This document shows, one piece after another, positions 9,801-18,800 of a stretch of DNA of 64,000 nt (position 1 is the first letter of the stretch; each line of letters starts with the position of its first letter). Where the stretch lies: NCBI RefSeq assembly GCF_030403435.1, contig NZ_JAUEPH010000001.1:434001-498000 (forward strand), written 5' to 3'. The translations under genes and the position numbers were made by a program. The notes below the pieces were generated by a model. It worked only from the letters and a program-made list of their open reading frames with translations. It did no database searches and was not told the DNA's origin. This stretch comes from Algoriphagus sediminis (GTDB taxonomy: Bacteria > Bacteroidota > Bacteroidia > Cytophagales > Cyclobacteriaceae).

Positions 9801-11398
9801 AAATAAACTATCTCCAGACCAACTATCAGTTAGACGGGGGAATAGTTTTTAGGCAAGGACAAATAAGTTTTCAGGAATTAGTAGTTCTGGATAGCTTTGG
9901 AAATGAAGCAGATTTTAAGGGTGGGATCAACCATGAAAACTTCAGTAACTTCTATCTGGATATAGACTCAAACCTTTCAAATTTCCAGGTACTAAACACC
10001 TCCTCTGACGATAATGAAACCTTTTACGGGGAGGCTTATGTGACAGGTACTTTGGAAATGGAAGGAAGTACAAACAACCTGGATATCACTGCACGAGCTA
10101 AATCAGAAGCAAATACCAAGATTTTTATTCCTTTAACCTCTGATGACTATCAGGTTCAGGAAGACTTCATCAATATTATCAACATTAGAGATACTGTCAG
10201 AATCAAGGAAATTGAGGAGGTAGAAGACCGACTTGATATACAAAATGTGAAAATGAATTTCATAATGGATATCACACCAGATGCCTTGGCAGAAATAATT
10301 ATTGACCCTAGAACAAATGAAGGAATTCAAGGTCGAGGTCAGGGAGTTCTAACTTTAAATATCGATACCAGAGGGAATTTTGAACTAAGAGGAACTTACG
10401 AAATAGTAGAGGGCCTTTATAATTTCTCTCTATACAATGTGGTCAATAAGCAGTTCAATATAAGACCTGGAGGAAGAATCACTTGGTTTGGTGACCCCTA
10501 TTCAGGAATTATGGATTTGACAGCTGAATATGTCGAAAATGTATCTCTACAGCCGATTCTGGCAACAGGAACAATCGATGATCAAAGCTCACAGAATAGC
10601 CGGAGGTACCCACTTAAGGTGACTATGGATCTGAGAGGAGAATTGCTTTCTCCGGACATCGAATTTGGTTTTGACTTTTCTGAATTCCCAAGTAGCGGGG
10701 ATTTTCAGACAACGATTGCTGCGTTTCAAAACCGAATTGCCAATGATGAACAGGAGATGAACCGACAGGTTTTCTCAGTAATTCTCACTCGCTCGCTTTC
10801 ACCAGAAGGTCAATTCAGCGGGGTTTCTACCATTTCCTCGAGCCTTGGCCAACTTCTTTCAGCTCAATTAAACAATTTCATCAGCCAGGTGGATCAAAAT
10901 CTGGAGGTAGATGTAGATTTGAATAGCTTGGACGAAAATACTCTAGAGACTTTTCAGTTAAGCGTTGCGTACACCTTCTTGGATGGAAGACTGAGAGTTT
11001 CACGAGATGGAGGTTTCACAAATAACAATGGAGACGCAAGTGCCGCTTCGATTATCGGGGATTGGCAGGCAGAATACACTTTGACCGAAGACGGCATTTA
11101 CAGAATCCGGATTTTCAATAAGAATAACTTTAACACTTTTACGTCACTTTCGCTTTCACAAAATGTGGCTACCTACGGAGTGGCTCTGTCACAAAACGTA
11201 TCATTTAACTCCTTCTCAGAGCTGTTCAAAAAAATAACCAGGAAAAAAGATGAAGAGCTTTTGATCAATGATAATGATGATTTCTTGCGCTACAGGGATG
11301 ATTACGATTGGAAACCAATCGATCTGGATAGGATTGATGAAAGATACGATTCCCTGCAAAGAGTGAAGAAAAACATTCCACCGGAAAGCGATAATTAA
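6806..11398 (+). CDS. tamB: TamB-like translocation/assembly module protein (DUF490)
   Basis: A 1,530-aa AsmA/TamB-superfamily protein: one N-terminal membrane anchor (about aa 13-36, VLTRVVFFLLLFFILLVLAL), a very long repetitive beta-strand region expected to form a hydrophobic groove, and a conserved C-terminal DUF490 part with ITWFGDPYSGIMDLTAEY near aa 1230. Family members bridge inner and outer membrane and help outer-membrane protein insertion or lipid transport. The start is taken as TTG 6806, because the next in-frame ATG lies after the anchor and an in-frame stop lies just upstream; TTG codons at 6836 and 6839 are alternatives. It is the first gene of a plus-strand run with the photolyase. 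The symbol is by homology of architecture; function in Bacteroidota may differ from E. coli TamB. Confidence 0.9.
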   Translation: MEKNSKVTDFLLKALRVLTRVVFFLLLFFILLVLALQLTSVQNFLIDKVTSRLNASGNFTTEIGHITISWWDMLKVEDFQILDHHDSTMIGAELVHVDFDILSIIPPGDINLDQVRVEKGAFQIITHEGDSLSNLDLWTTELSELFGSDSSSSGTGFGIDQIELRQMKFSLLNFNEPEITEGLNYNQLRVTEITGNAGDLLIKNEEISIDIDILTGRNPQSDLQIQELSGNLTFNPNLLRLENTMLKTQNSEIKDYLSFEFDSIGSFSNFLEEVTLEIHLDQSTLALADIRLFVPSLAQKDDRLILSGNVRGTISDFASEDFLLELGEKTKVGGSFELKGLPDIDETFIRLSLENSIINSNDLKDYLNDSLLLTVSKFRQIELDADFAGYLRRFDTNGELKTSIGDISGRVRYDATSGQTQVVSNVEVNGLNLGVLTDNPELFQRISLDGRVDLEGDEAENLIVGMNANISQFGFNGYNFSNIQTNANYGLNLFEGNIEIDDPNLILKAGGTVNLEESVDSIRLAIELDSVALQAINLTEKEASLSGFIELDTKGITLDDLEGIGRFQGLKASYDGRFLDIGDFYFQSLFAGGTRTISINSDYLVAGASGQFNLQQMSEDLPVLFDQYISIILNEEQPIADLEKNFSDNYSADININLLDINPIIQLFEPNLKLSPNTIVEGAFYQTPENTVFNIFTSIDELTYNNNSAKDINIDFNTSKIINSEDILASFYIYSKEQYLGEAVNFSNLGLEAIWDQNQINLDFSLDQDSTQSSARINAAARFSSENTTINFLPSKLQVLNQDWSIDDENEIVIKPQDIEVTNLKIANGDQFISLEGRISENPEDELNLAIQNVDVSILNTLTPQNFDGIMDGVVTLTDGYDARLVEGNLGIEDLEINAFPIGNVVGSTQVDKDRMLVNLQNVRENTKTFDLSGSMGLEENDLEIQVELAGTSLVTLEPFLSKYVSELSGTATGNIEVSGTLDAPVVVGSTEIEQGKMKINYLQTNYQLDGGIVFRQGQISFQELVVLDSFGNEADFKGGINHENFSNFYLDIDSNLSNFQVLNTSSDDNETFYGEAYVTGTLEMEGSTNNLDITARAKSEANTKIFIPLTSDDYQVQEDFINIINIRDTVRIKEIEEVEDRLDIQNVKMNFIMDITPDALAEIIIDPRTNEGIQGRGQGVLTLNIDTRGNFELRGTYEIVEGLYNFSLYNVVNKQFNIRPGGRITWFGDPYSGIMDLTAEYVENVSLQPILATGTIDDQSSQNSRRYPLKVTMDLRGELLSPDIEFGFDFSEFPSSGDFQTTIAAFQNRIANDEQEMNRQVFSVILTRSLSPEGQFSGVSTISSSLGQLLSAQLNNFISQVDQNLEVDVDLNSLDENTLETFQLSVAYTFLDGRLRVSRDGGFTNNNGDASAASIIGDWQAEYTLTEDGIYRIRIFNKNNFNTFTSLSLSQNVATYGVALSQNVSFNSFSELFKKITRKKDEELLINDNDDFLRYRDDYDWKPIDLDRIDERYDSLQRVKKNIPPESDN

Positions 11399-11442
11399 AA
11401 AAACAAAGCACCTTTGACATGACTTATAAAAAGAAAAACTAC

Positions 11443-12744
11443 ATGTCAAAAATCTCCTTTTTTTGGTTCCGCAGAGATCTTCGTACGGAAGACAACACAG
11501 GTCTATTTCATGGTTTACAGCAAAACCAAAATGTTCAGCCTATTTTCATTTTCGACCGGAATATTTTGGACAAACTTGAAGATAAAGATGATGCACGAGT
11601 GAGTTTTATACACTCTTGTATTTCTAATTTAAAGAAGGAATTTCAAGACCAAGGAGGAGACCTATGGGTTCTATATGGACGCCCCGAAGAAATTTATAAA
11701 AAGCTGATCTCTGAATATGATGTGGATACGGTTTTCACTAACCGGGACTACGAACCCTATGCGAAGGAAAGGGATCAGAAAATTGATAAGCTTCTGGATG
11801 AAAAAGGAGTAAATTTTCTCCAGTTTAAGGATCAATTGATTTTTGAGCCTGACGAAATTGTAAATGGTTCAGGGGAATTTTATAAAGTGTATACCCCTTT
11901 CAGTCGACAATGGAAAGCCAAATTTGACGAGCTAAAGTTTGACTCTCAGCATGATCTGAACTTCAAAAATCTCAGGAAAACTGATTCTCCGGAGAAAATG
12001 ATTGAACTGGAAGAAATGGGCTTTGAGCCCTCAAAAATTGAGATTCCCTCCTTAAAAACATCCGACGAGCGTATCAGTAAATATGATAAAACCAGGAATT
12101 TCCCTGCGATCAATGGTACCACTCGCTTAGGAATTCATTTGCGATTTGGAACTATTTCAATCAGAAATTTAGCGCAAAGGGCAAAGGAATTGAATGAAAC
12201 TTATCTGAATGAATTAATCTGGAGAGAATTCTATATGATGATTTTGGCAAAGAATCCTCAGGTAGTTGATAAAGCTTTTAAACCGGCTTATGATCAGATT
12301 CCCTGGAGAAATGATGAAGCTCAATTCGAAGCCTGGTGTGAGGGAAAAACAGGTTATCCAATTGTGGATGCCGGGATGCGAGAACTCAATGAGACCGGAT
12401 ACATGCATAATCGGGTGAGAATGGTTGTGGCTTCCTTTCTCACCAAACATCTCTTGATCGACTGGAGGTGGGGAGAAGCATATTTTGCCAGGAAGCTGCT
12501 GGATTATGAATTGGCCTCAAATAATGGTGGATGGCAATGGGCAGCTGGAACAGGTACAGATGCTCAGCCATATTTCCGAGTCTTTAACCCTACCTCCCAA
12601 ATGGAGAAATTTGACAAGGATTTGAAGTACGTTAAAAAATGGGTTCCTGAATATGGCACCGATGACTATCCGGAACCCATTGTAGATCATAAATTTGCCC
12701 GACAAAGAGCTATAGATACATATAAAGAAGCTTTAGATAGATGA
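11443..12744 (+). CDS. Deoxyribodipyrimidine photolyase (cryptochrome/photolyase family)
   Basis: Light-driven repair of cyclobutane pyrimidine dimers using FAD. About 433 aa from ATG 11443 (MSKISFFWFRRDLR), the usual position of the FWFRRDLR opening; an ATG eight codons earlier is the alternative. An N-terminal Rossmann antenna domain is followed by a helical FAD domain with TRLGIHLRFGTISIR, LIWREFYMMI, GYPIVDAGMREL, GYMHNRVRM and NNGGWQWAAGTGTDAQPYFR, including the Trp-rich electron-transfer region. It lies 44 bases after tamB (20 from the alternative ATG) and overlaps the next gene by an ATGA. It could be a CPD or a (6-4) enzyme; the class I CPD type fits best by length. Confidence 0.92.
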   Translation: MSKISFFWFRRDLRTEDNTGLFHGLQQNQNVQPIFIFDRNILDKLEDKDDARVSFIHSCISNLKKEFQDQGGDLWVLYGRPEEIYKKLISEYDVDTVFTNRDYEPYAKERDQKIDKLLDEKGVNFLQFKDQLIFEPDEIVNGSGEFYKVYTPFSRQWKAKFDELKFDSQHDLNFKNLRKTDSPEKMIELEEMGFEPSKIEIPSLKTSDERISKYDKTRNFPAINGTTRLGIHLRFGTISIRNLAQRAKELNETYLNELIWREFYMMILAKNPQVVDKAFKPAYDQIPWRNDEAQFEAWCEGKTGYPIVDAGMRELNETGYMHNRVRMVVASFLTKHLLIDWRWGEAYFARKLLDYELASNNGGWQWAAGTGTDAQPYFRVFNPTSQMEKFDKDLKYVKKWVPEYGTDDYPEPIVDHKFARQRAIDTYKEALDR

Positions 12745-13679
12745 AAATAGGTGACAAGGTCAGGATGCTTCATGGGAATGAAGAAGGTACCATCAGAAAA
12801 GTCTCTGGCAGCAGGGTAGAAATTGAGATCGAAGACGGCTTCTTGATTCCTGCCATGAAAAATGAGCTCGTGGTTATTCATTCTTCCGAAAAGACTTTTT
12901 TTGAAGAATCGACTAAAACCGTCCCAGAGAATAATGAGGAATCGAACCAGGATTCTGATCAAGCTCCTTTGATTGCAATGATACCCCAGAATGATCAGGA
13001 GATGATATTACATCTGGTCAATCCTTCCCTAGGAAGTTTTTTGGTTCATGTTGAAGCTGAAAAAGAAGGTCTGGTGAAAACCCTTTTTGCAAATCAGCTT
13101 CCTAAAAAGCAGTGGGCTCAGCTTGATCGTTTCAAACTTAAGGACTTAAGCAGTTGGCCAATTTTGAATGTTCTTATTCTACCTATTCATGAGAGCTTCG
13201 AAAACAAGGGTCCCATTATATCCTCAACGCTCAAATTCAAAGCAAAAGTCTTTTCGAAATCTACTGTTGAAATCCCCCTCTTGAAGCAGAAAGGATACCT
13301 ATTTGAGATTTTTAGAGAAGAGAAGGAACTGGATATCCATTCATTAAATGCTGAATTAAATGAATGGAACCCTACGGCCACCCAGCAAGTAAAACCACCC
13401 TCCTCCAGAGTTGATCTGCATATCGAGGAGTTGGTTGAGAAACCAGATGAACTTAGCAATTCTGAAATGCTAAGGATCCAGCTAGAAACTTTTGAGCAAA
13501 ATCTTAACCAAGCAATTAGCTCGGGTTTAGATGAAATAACTTTCGTGCACGGCATTGGAAATGGGGTGCTGCGAAAAGAAATCCATAAGCGCTTGAGCGA
13601 AATAAAAAATATTAAGTACTTTAAGGATACACAGAAAGATCGCTGGGGTTATGGAGCCACACTGGTCAGAATATCTTAA
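12741..13679 (+). CDS. DUF2027/Smr-domain protein
   Basis: A 312-aa cytoplasmic protein. The N-terminal 50 residues are a small beta-barrel (IGDKVRMLHGNEEGTIRKV), followed by an acidic linker, then a beta-sandwich region (DUF2027) and a C-terminal Smr domain from about aa 225. The Smr domain has VDLHIEEL, then FVHGIGNGVLRKEI, the H-G-x-G-x-G-x-L core of MutS2-type Smr domains linked to nucleic-acid nicking or ribosome rescue. Start and upstream stop overlap as ATGA, so it is translationally coupled to the photolyase. The pairing with a DNA-repair enzyme may be accidental. Confidence 0.85.
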   Translation: MKIGDKVRMLHGNEEGTIRKVSGSRVEIEIEDGFLIPAMKNELVVIHSSEKTFFEESTKTVPENNEESNQDSDQAPLIAMIPQNDQEMILHLVNPSLGSFLVHVEAEKEGLVKTLFANQLPKKQWAQLDRFKLKDLSSWPILNVLILPIHESFENKGPIISSTLKFKAKVFSKSTVEIPLLKQKGYLFEIFREEKELDIHSLNAELNEWNPTATQQVKPPSSRVDLHIEELVEKPDELSNSEMLRIQLETFEQNLNQAISSGLDEITFVHGIGNGVLRKEIHKRLSEIKNIKYFKDTQKDRWGYGATLVRIS

Positions 13680-13681
13680 GA

Positions 13682-14515
13682 ATGCCGAGGAAAATCTCTC
13701 CAGTTTTCGACATTTTCGATTCACAACACTCTGAGTCAAAATTGATTTTTAATGACCTGATCAAGCATATGAAATCGAAAAAGTCGATTGAATTGCTTGG
13801 AAAGATGAGTTTTCTTGAATTGATATCAGAGCTAATGGTCAGTACCCACGAGCGGACCATTGACCCGGAAACAGACCCCTTTTCCCCTTTTCGGCCCCTG
13901 CATAAAAACCTCAAAAAGATTTATCATCATAAGCTGGTAGAGGCAGAACTATTAAAAAGGAAGAACGAAACAGGAAAGAAGTACACCAAATTCCAGAATA
14001 AGCTAGATGGGTACAAAAAAAGTCTATACAATTCTACCTATGAAATGATCGTAGGAAGTACCTATGGCCCCTGGGAAGGCTTCAAGGAAAAAATCCTGAA
14101 ACTTAACCAAGGATTAAAACCGCTCATGATCAATACTGGAATCAACCGATTGATGCAGGAAGAACTTGAGAATTTTCATTTGGATCAAAGCGGAAATCTT
14201 GGCACCCAAAAATTAAAAGAAGTATATCAAGGGCTCAGGAGAATAATCATTCTGGAAAATCTACTTGTGCAGTTGGGATTCAATTCCATTTTCCCCTTAG
14301 AAACTCATGAGGAGATAAATGAGCTAAAAGACAAACTCAGAGCCTGGTATACAAATCATTTGACCCTTCAGGCACTTTCCTATTATTTAGGTGAAGTTGA
14401 GGCCCCATCCCAAAAATACATTGACTGGGTGAAAGATCTTCGAAGTGAAAAAAAAGACCTGTCACTCAATGCTGAGCAACAGGCCAAATCATTATTTGAG
14501 AAACTTCTGGTCTAA
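13682..14515 (+). CDS. Unknown helical cytoplasmic protein
   Basis: A 277-aa protein without signal peptide or membrane segment. It is rich in Lys, Glu and Leu and predicted mostly alpha-helical. It contains no motif I recognise. Visible landmarks are an early THERTIDPETDPFSPF stretch (aa 55-70) and a GSTYGPWEGFKEK turn near aa 125. It begins two bases after the Smr gene, so it shares its transcript. It ends exactly against the stop codon of the convergent PLP-enzyme gene. A coding role is supported by length, coupling and composition; the function is unknown. Confidence 0.7.
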   Translation: MPRKISPVFDIFDSQHSESKLIFNDLIKHMKSKKSIELLGKMSFLELISELMVSTHERTIDPETDPFSPFRPLHKNLKKIYHHKLVEAELLKRKNETGKKYTKFQNKLDGYKKSLYNSTYEMIVGSTYGPWEGFKEKILKLNQGLKPLMINTGINRLMQEELENFHLDQSGNLGTQKLKEVYQGLRRIIILENLLVQLGFNSIFPLETHEEINELKDKLRAWYTNHLTLQALSYYLGEVEAPSQKYIDWVKDLRSEKKDLSLNAEQQAKSLFEKLLV

Positions 14516-15661
14516 TCAAATGAAGGACATTGCCTGAGCCAAATCATTTTTCAGATCTTCAGCATCTTCTACGCCCACACTCAGACGTATCAAAGAATCA
14601 ACAAGTCCAACTTTTTCTCGCTCCTCTCTAGGAATACTGGCATGAGTCATCGACGCTGGATGGCCACATAGAGATTCTACTCCGCCAAGTGATTCGGCAA
14701 GAGAAAATAGCTTGAAATTCTCCATTACTTTTTTCGCATCCTCAAGTCTATTTCCGTGCAGAGTGAAAGAAATCATCCCCCCAAAATCTCTCATCTGTTT
14801 TTTAGCAATAGCATGATTAGGATGATCCTCAAAACCGGGCCAATACACCTTATCTACCTTGGGGTGATTTTTCAAATATGCCGCGATGGTTTTTCCGTTT
14901 TGAGAATGTCTTTCCATCCGCAAGTGTAAGGTCTTAATACCCCTTAATACAAGGAAACAATCCTGAGGTCCTGGTGTGGCCCCGCTGGCATTTTGAATGA
15001 ACACCAGCTTTTCTGCAAGCTCATCATCATTCACAATCAAGGCGCCCATAACTACATCTGAATGCCCTCCAAGATATTTTGTCACTGAATGCATCACGAT
15101 ATCCGCTCCCAAATCCAATGGATTTTGCAAGTAAGGAGAGGCAAATGTATTATCCGCTGCTAGTAAAACTCCCGCCTTCTTTGCGACTTCTGACATCTTC
15201 CTCAAATCAATGATATTCATCATTGGATTAGTAGGGGTCTCCACCCAAATCAGCTTGGTATTTTGATTAATTTTCTCTTCTACCAGCTTTGGGTCATCCA
15301 TTGGGACAAAATGAAACTTGATTCCATACTGCCCAAAAATCTTTGTAAAAAGCCGATATGTACCTCCATAAAGATCACTCGTACTGATGATTTCATCTCC
15401 GGGCTTAAACATTTTTACCACAGCATCGATTGCACCCAATCCTGAAGAAAAACAGATTCCATGTTTACCATTTTCAAGTGCTGCCAGATTATCCTGCAAG
15501 GCAGTTCTGGTAGGATTGTGTGTTCGGGAATATTCATATCCCTTATGATCTCCCGGTGACTTTTGCACATAGGTGGAAGTCTGGTAAATCGGGGTCATTA
15601 TAGCCCCAGTGGATGGATCAGGCTCAATACCTGCATGAATGACTTTAGTGCCAAATTTCAT
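14516..15661 (-). CDS. Cystathionine gamma-synthase / gamma-lyase (Cys/Met metabolism PLP enzyme)
   Basis: A 381-aa member of the gamma-family of PLP enzymes in trans-sulfuration. It carries GYEYSRTHNPTR near the N-terminus, the phosphate-binding FSSGLGAIDA, the VETPTNP turn, the AADNTFASPYLQNPL segment and the PLP lysine K195 in SVTKYLGGHSD. The C-terminus shows SLGGVESL and THASIPREER, typical of this family. It could make cystathionine (metB) or split it (cystathionine gamma-lyase); sequence alone does not separate these in Bacteroidota. It is a single gene whose stop abuts the convergent unknown gene. Confidence 0.9.
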   Translation of the reverse strand: MKFGTKVIHAGIEPDPSTGAIMTPIYQTSTYVQKSPGDHKGYEYSRTHNPTRTALQDNLAALENGKHGICFSSGLGAIDAVVKMFKPGDEIISTSDLYGGTYRLFTKIFGQYGIKFHFVPMDDPKLVEEKINQNTKLIWVETPTNPMMNIIDLRKMSEVAKKAGVLLAADNTFASPYLQNPLDLGADIVMHSVTKYLGGHSDVVMGALIVNDDELAEKLVFIQNASGATPGPQDCFLVLRGIKTLHLRMERHSQNGKTIAAYLKNHPKVDKVYWPGFEDHPNHAIAKKQMRDFGGMISFTLHGNRLEDAKKVMENFKLFSLAESLGGVESLCGHPASMTHASIPREEREKVGLVDSLIRLSVGVEDAEDLKNDLAQAMSFI

Positions 15662-15819
15662 AAATATCTTGTTTTCTTTAAGTCTTAAATCAGATGAAGA
15701 GTGACTTGTTTTCGGAAATCGTGATTTTCTTAGATAGGGTTCATTCCGAATGCTATGGGCGCATAAAGATGATAAAAATGATGGTTAATTTCAATTTGCC
15801 ATAAAGGAATGATTGGTGG

Positions 15820-18800
15820 TTATCTGAGTAAGTACATTTTTCCATAGCCCTTACTAAACCCTCGGTCTCCTGCGGTGGGTCTATGCTCAAAGAATTGTCC
15901 GTTTTTCCTGACCAAAACCCTATAAATATAAACTCCATTCGCTAGCTGATCACCGAATTCATCTTTGCCGTCCCAGGCAAAATCCGTGATATTATTTCCA
16001 ATTCTTATCGGGCCCAATTCATCCTGTAAAATTTCTCTTACCACTCTTCCCGTAATGGTCATAATTTGGATTTTGATTTCATCAGGAATCTCTGAGCCTG
16101 TCAGGGTGAAGACAAACCGAACGCTTGTACTAAATGGGTTAGGGTATGGGTAAAAATTGGTAATCTGCGATTCGTTTACCACTTCGAAAGTTATCTCGTA
16201 TGGCTCACTAGAATCCTCATTGACTACCCTCAGGGTATATTCACCATCAGCAAGGGGTCCTGGCAAAAAGGAAACTTTGAAGTCATTATCCTCGCTAGCC
16301 GGCGTCCAAGACAAATTTGGGTTTGAGAAATTAATACGGTTGAAATTACATCCTTCACAATTCTCCCTGATGAAAAGCTCCATCCCCACCGTGTCAGTCT
16401 TAAAAAGGAGGCTTTCATCATTTTTTAATGCGGCCGTTATCAGCACATTTGGTGAAACCAAATCTCCATCCATGATGTAAATTCCATCAAAATTCACGTC
16501 AAGAATAGAAGAGGTATTATCTCCTTCTACAAAGAAATATTCACCCATGTCAATCTGATTATTTCTAAAGGTCTGTTCTCTTTGAATCCTAGGGTTAGCG
16601 AAAACTTCAAGAGTATTTGCTCCCACATTCTCCACGGAGTTAAAATCAATTCTAAAGGTGTGCCTCTCTCCTGCTTTAAGAGCAGGGATTTTAATGCTAG
16701 TCTGTTTTTCTTGTCCTGAGTTTACGTTCTCCAAAACATAATCGACCTGGATACTATCCAGAAAATCCTGAGAAGAAACATTACTGAAAGTAAACTCCAG
16801 ACTTGCCTCCTCTCCTTCTCTGAGCTCCAATCTATCTCTGTCTGCATTCACGGTCAAAACTCCTTCGGGAACTCCTTCGTAATTGACCTGCCAGCGATCC
16901 AGCTGAGATGGCGCGGTGGACTCAGGGTCATTCATGAGATATTGTAATCTCAAGTACGGATATGACTCGGCGGAAATATCAGAAAGATCAATCTGCTCTT
17001 CAAAAAAGCCCATTCTTAGGCGATCTTCCACTCCATTGTCCTTCACTCCAAAAATCTCGAACTGGGTTGTATTTTCTTCATCTATCCATTCTCTTGCATT
17101 GACATTTTGGAAAAATCTCTCCCAATTTCTGGCGGGACCAATCCTCGGAGTCAAAATCCATCCATCGGTGAAGTACCCGGTTAAATCGGTTTCGAATGAA
17201 AGTACCTGCTCATTTACCGGAACCTCGAAGTCAGGATTTCCAACGATCTCTATCGCCTCTCCGGGGCTCATCCCTTTTCTTCCATAAAGAATATAAGGAT
17301 CACCATTTTTCAGATTTCGAAGGGTGGCTTCATTAGCTCCAAACTCTCTCAGACTTTGAAAAGCTCTATCCGGCCAATCCCCGAAATTGACATCTCCCAC
17401 AGAAAAAATTACTACGTAATCTCCTTCAGTTATGCCTCTCACATAATCCTGGAGAATCGTATTTGCCGGGTCAGTAATCCAGCCATTTCGAATACTCTGG
17501 ATAATTTGAGGGACACGTCCACAAGCTCTTGCATCAAGGATATCAAAGCCCGGAATAGGAATACCAAGGTATGGGAAAAGTGTTTTTTGCTGAAAAGCAA
17601 CCAATCCCAGGGATCCATTTGGACAAAGCCGACTATTGGCATTATTCACGTTGTCAAGGATCTGGGGAACCTCATCTAAAAAGAATTGGGTGTTTTGAAA
17701 ACCAAGCGTATCCACACCACTGCCAAAAGTAAACACTTCAATTCCCAGTTCCTGATCCAAATAACTCCAATCTCCATCTTTGATGGAAATCTTCAAATTC
17801 TCCAATTGGTTTAAATCTAGTTGGGCAGCATCTCTTTGCGTCCAACCTCGCGGCGAATCTTTAATTACTGAAAAACTTGAATTCGTCCATACATCAGCTT
17901 CTCCCTCTCGAATCTCCTGAAATTTAGATCGCCAGTAATAGGTGACGCTATCCCTCTGATTTTCCAGGTTCAAATCCCACTCCGCCAGATCCTTCGTGGA
18001 AACTCTTATTTCTTTCCTGAACGAAGAGCTAAAGTCCGAAACACTATCCAGCTGAATGATTATAGTTCTTTCCGAAGTAGATTTCCCTGGAACCTGGGAC
18101 ACTAAAGTCACCTCAGTATTAGGTGAAATCCCAAAATCAGTAGGTGAAATATTAAGCGAACCACTCAGTGGAATGAATTCCGAAATGGTCACGGAGTTAT
18201 TAGCGAAGGTAAGCTCATCCACACTCCTTTGGCTATTGATCTCAACCGTGAAAGTATTCTCTCCTGCGGAAATAAAACCCTGATTCGGAAGGGAAAACTG
18301 CAAGGTATCCGCTCGAGGAATAAAGGCTATTTCAACTGGATCATAAGTTAGGATTTGCCCGTCGGGCAAAGTTCTTCTCACTCGGAAATCCAAAGAATCC
18401 ATATCCACCCTACCCAGATTTCGAGCCACAAAAGTGAAATTAATACTGTCGGACAGTGAGTTCACAGTCTCACCGTCAAAACCGCTAATTTCCACTTCTT
18501 CCTCAAGGATAGCATAATCAGCTTTTTCTGCGGGGAACATTCTGGCTCCTGGATCACCGAGCATCACCATTTGCTCCATGTGAGAATAGGTCAGTGGCGA
18601 AGTTCCGAAGGTCTCTATGAAAGATGTTTCAGCCTCCATTTTCACCTCGCCAACTGTTCTATAAATCAAGGAGCTATCCGCGAAAGCCTTTTGATAAAAC
18701 TGATCAGAATACCGCCGTAGAATTACATCCACCCCGATGGACGAATTTGCCATGATATTTGAAGCTCCTTTTCTTGGCGTCATTACCCAGTCTTCCCCCT

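Noticed and set aside
16157..17679. Several 60-120 codon plus-strand frames opposite the PorU-like gene
   Set aside because: They are antisense shadows of a well-supported long gene and have no domain features.
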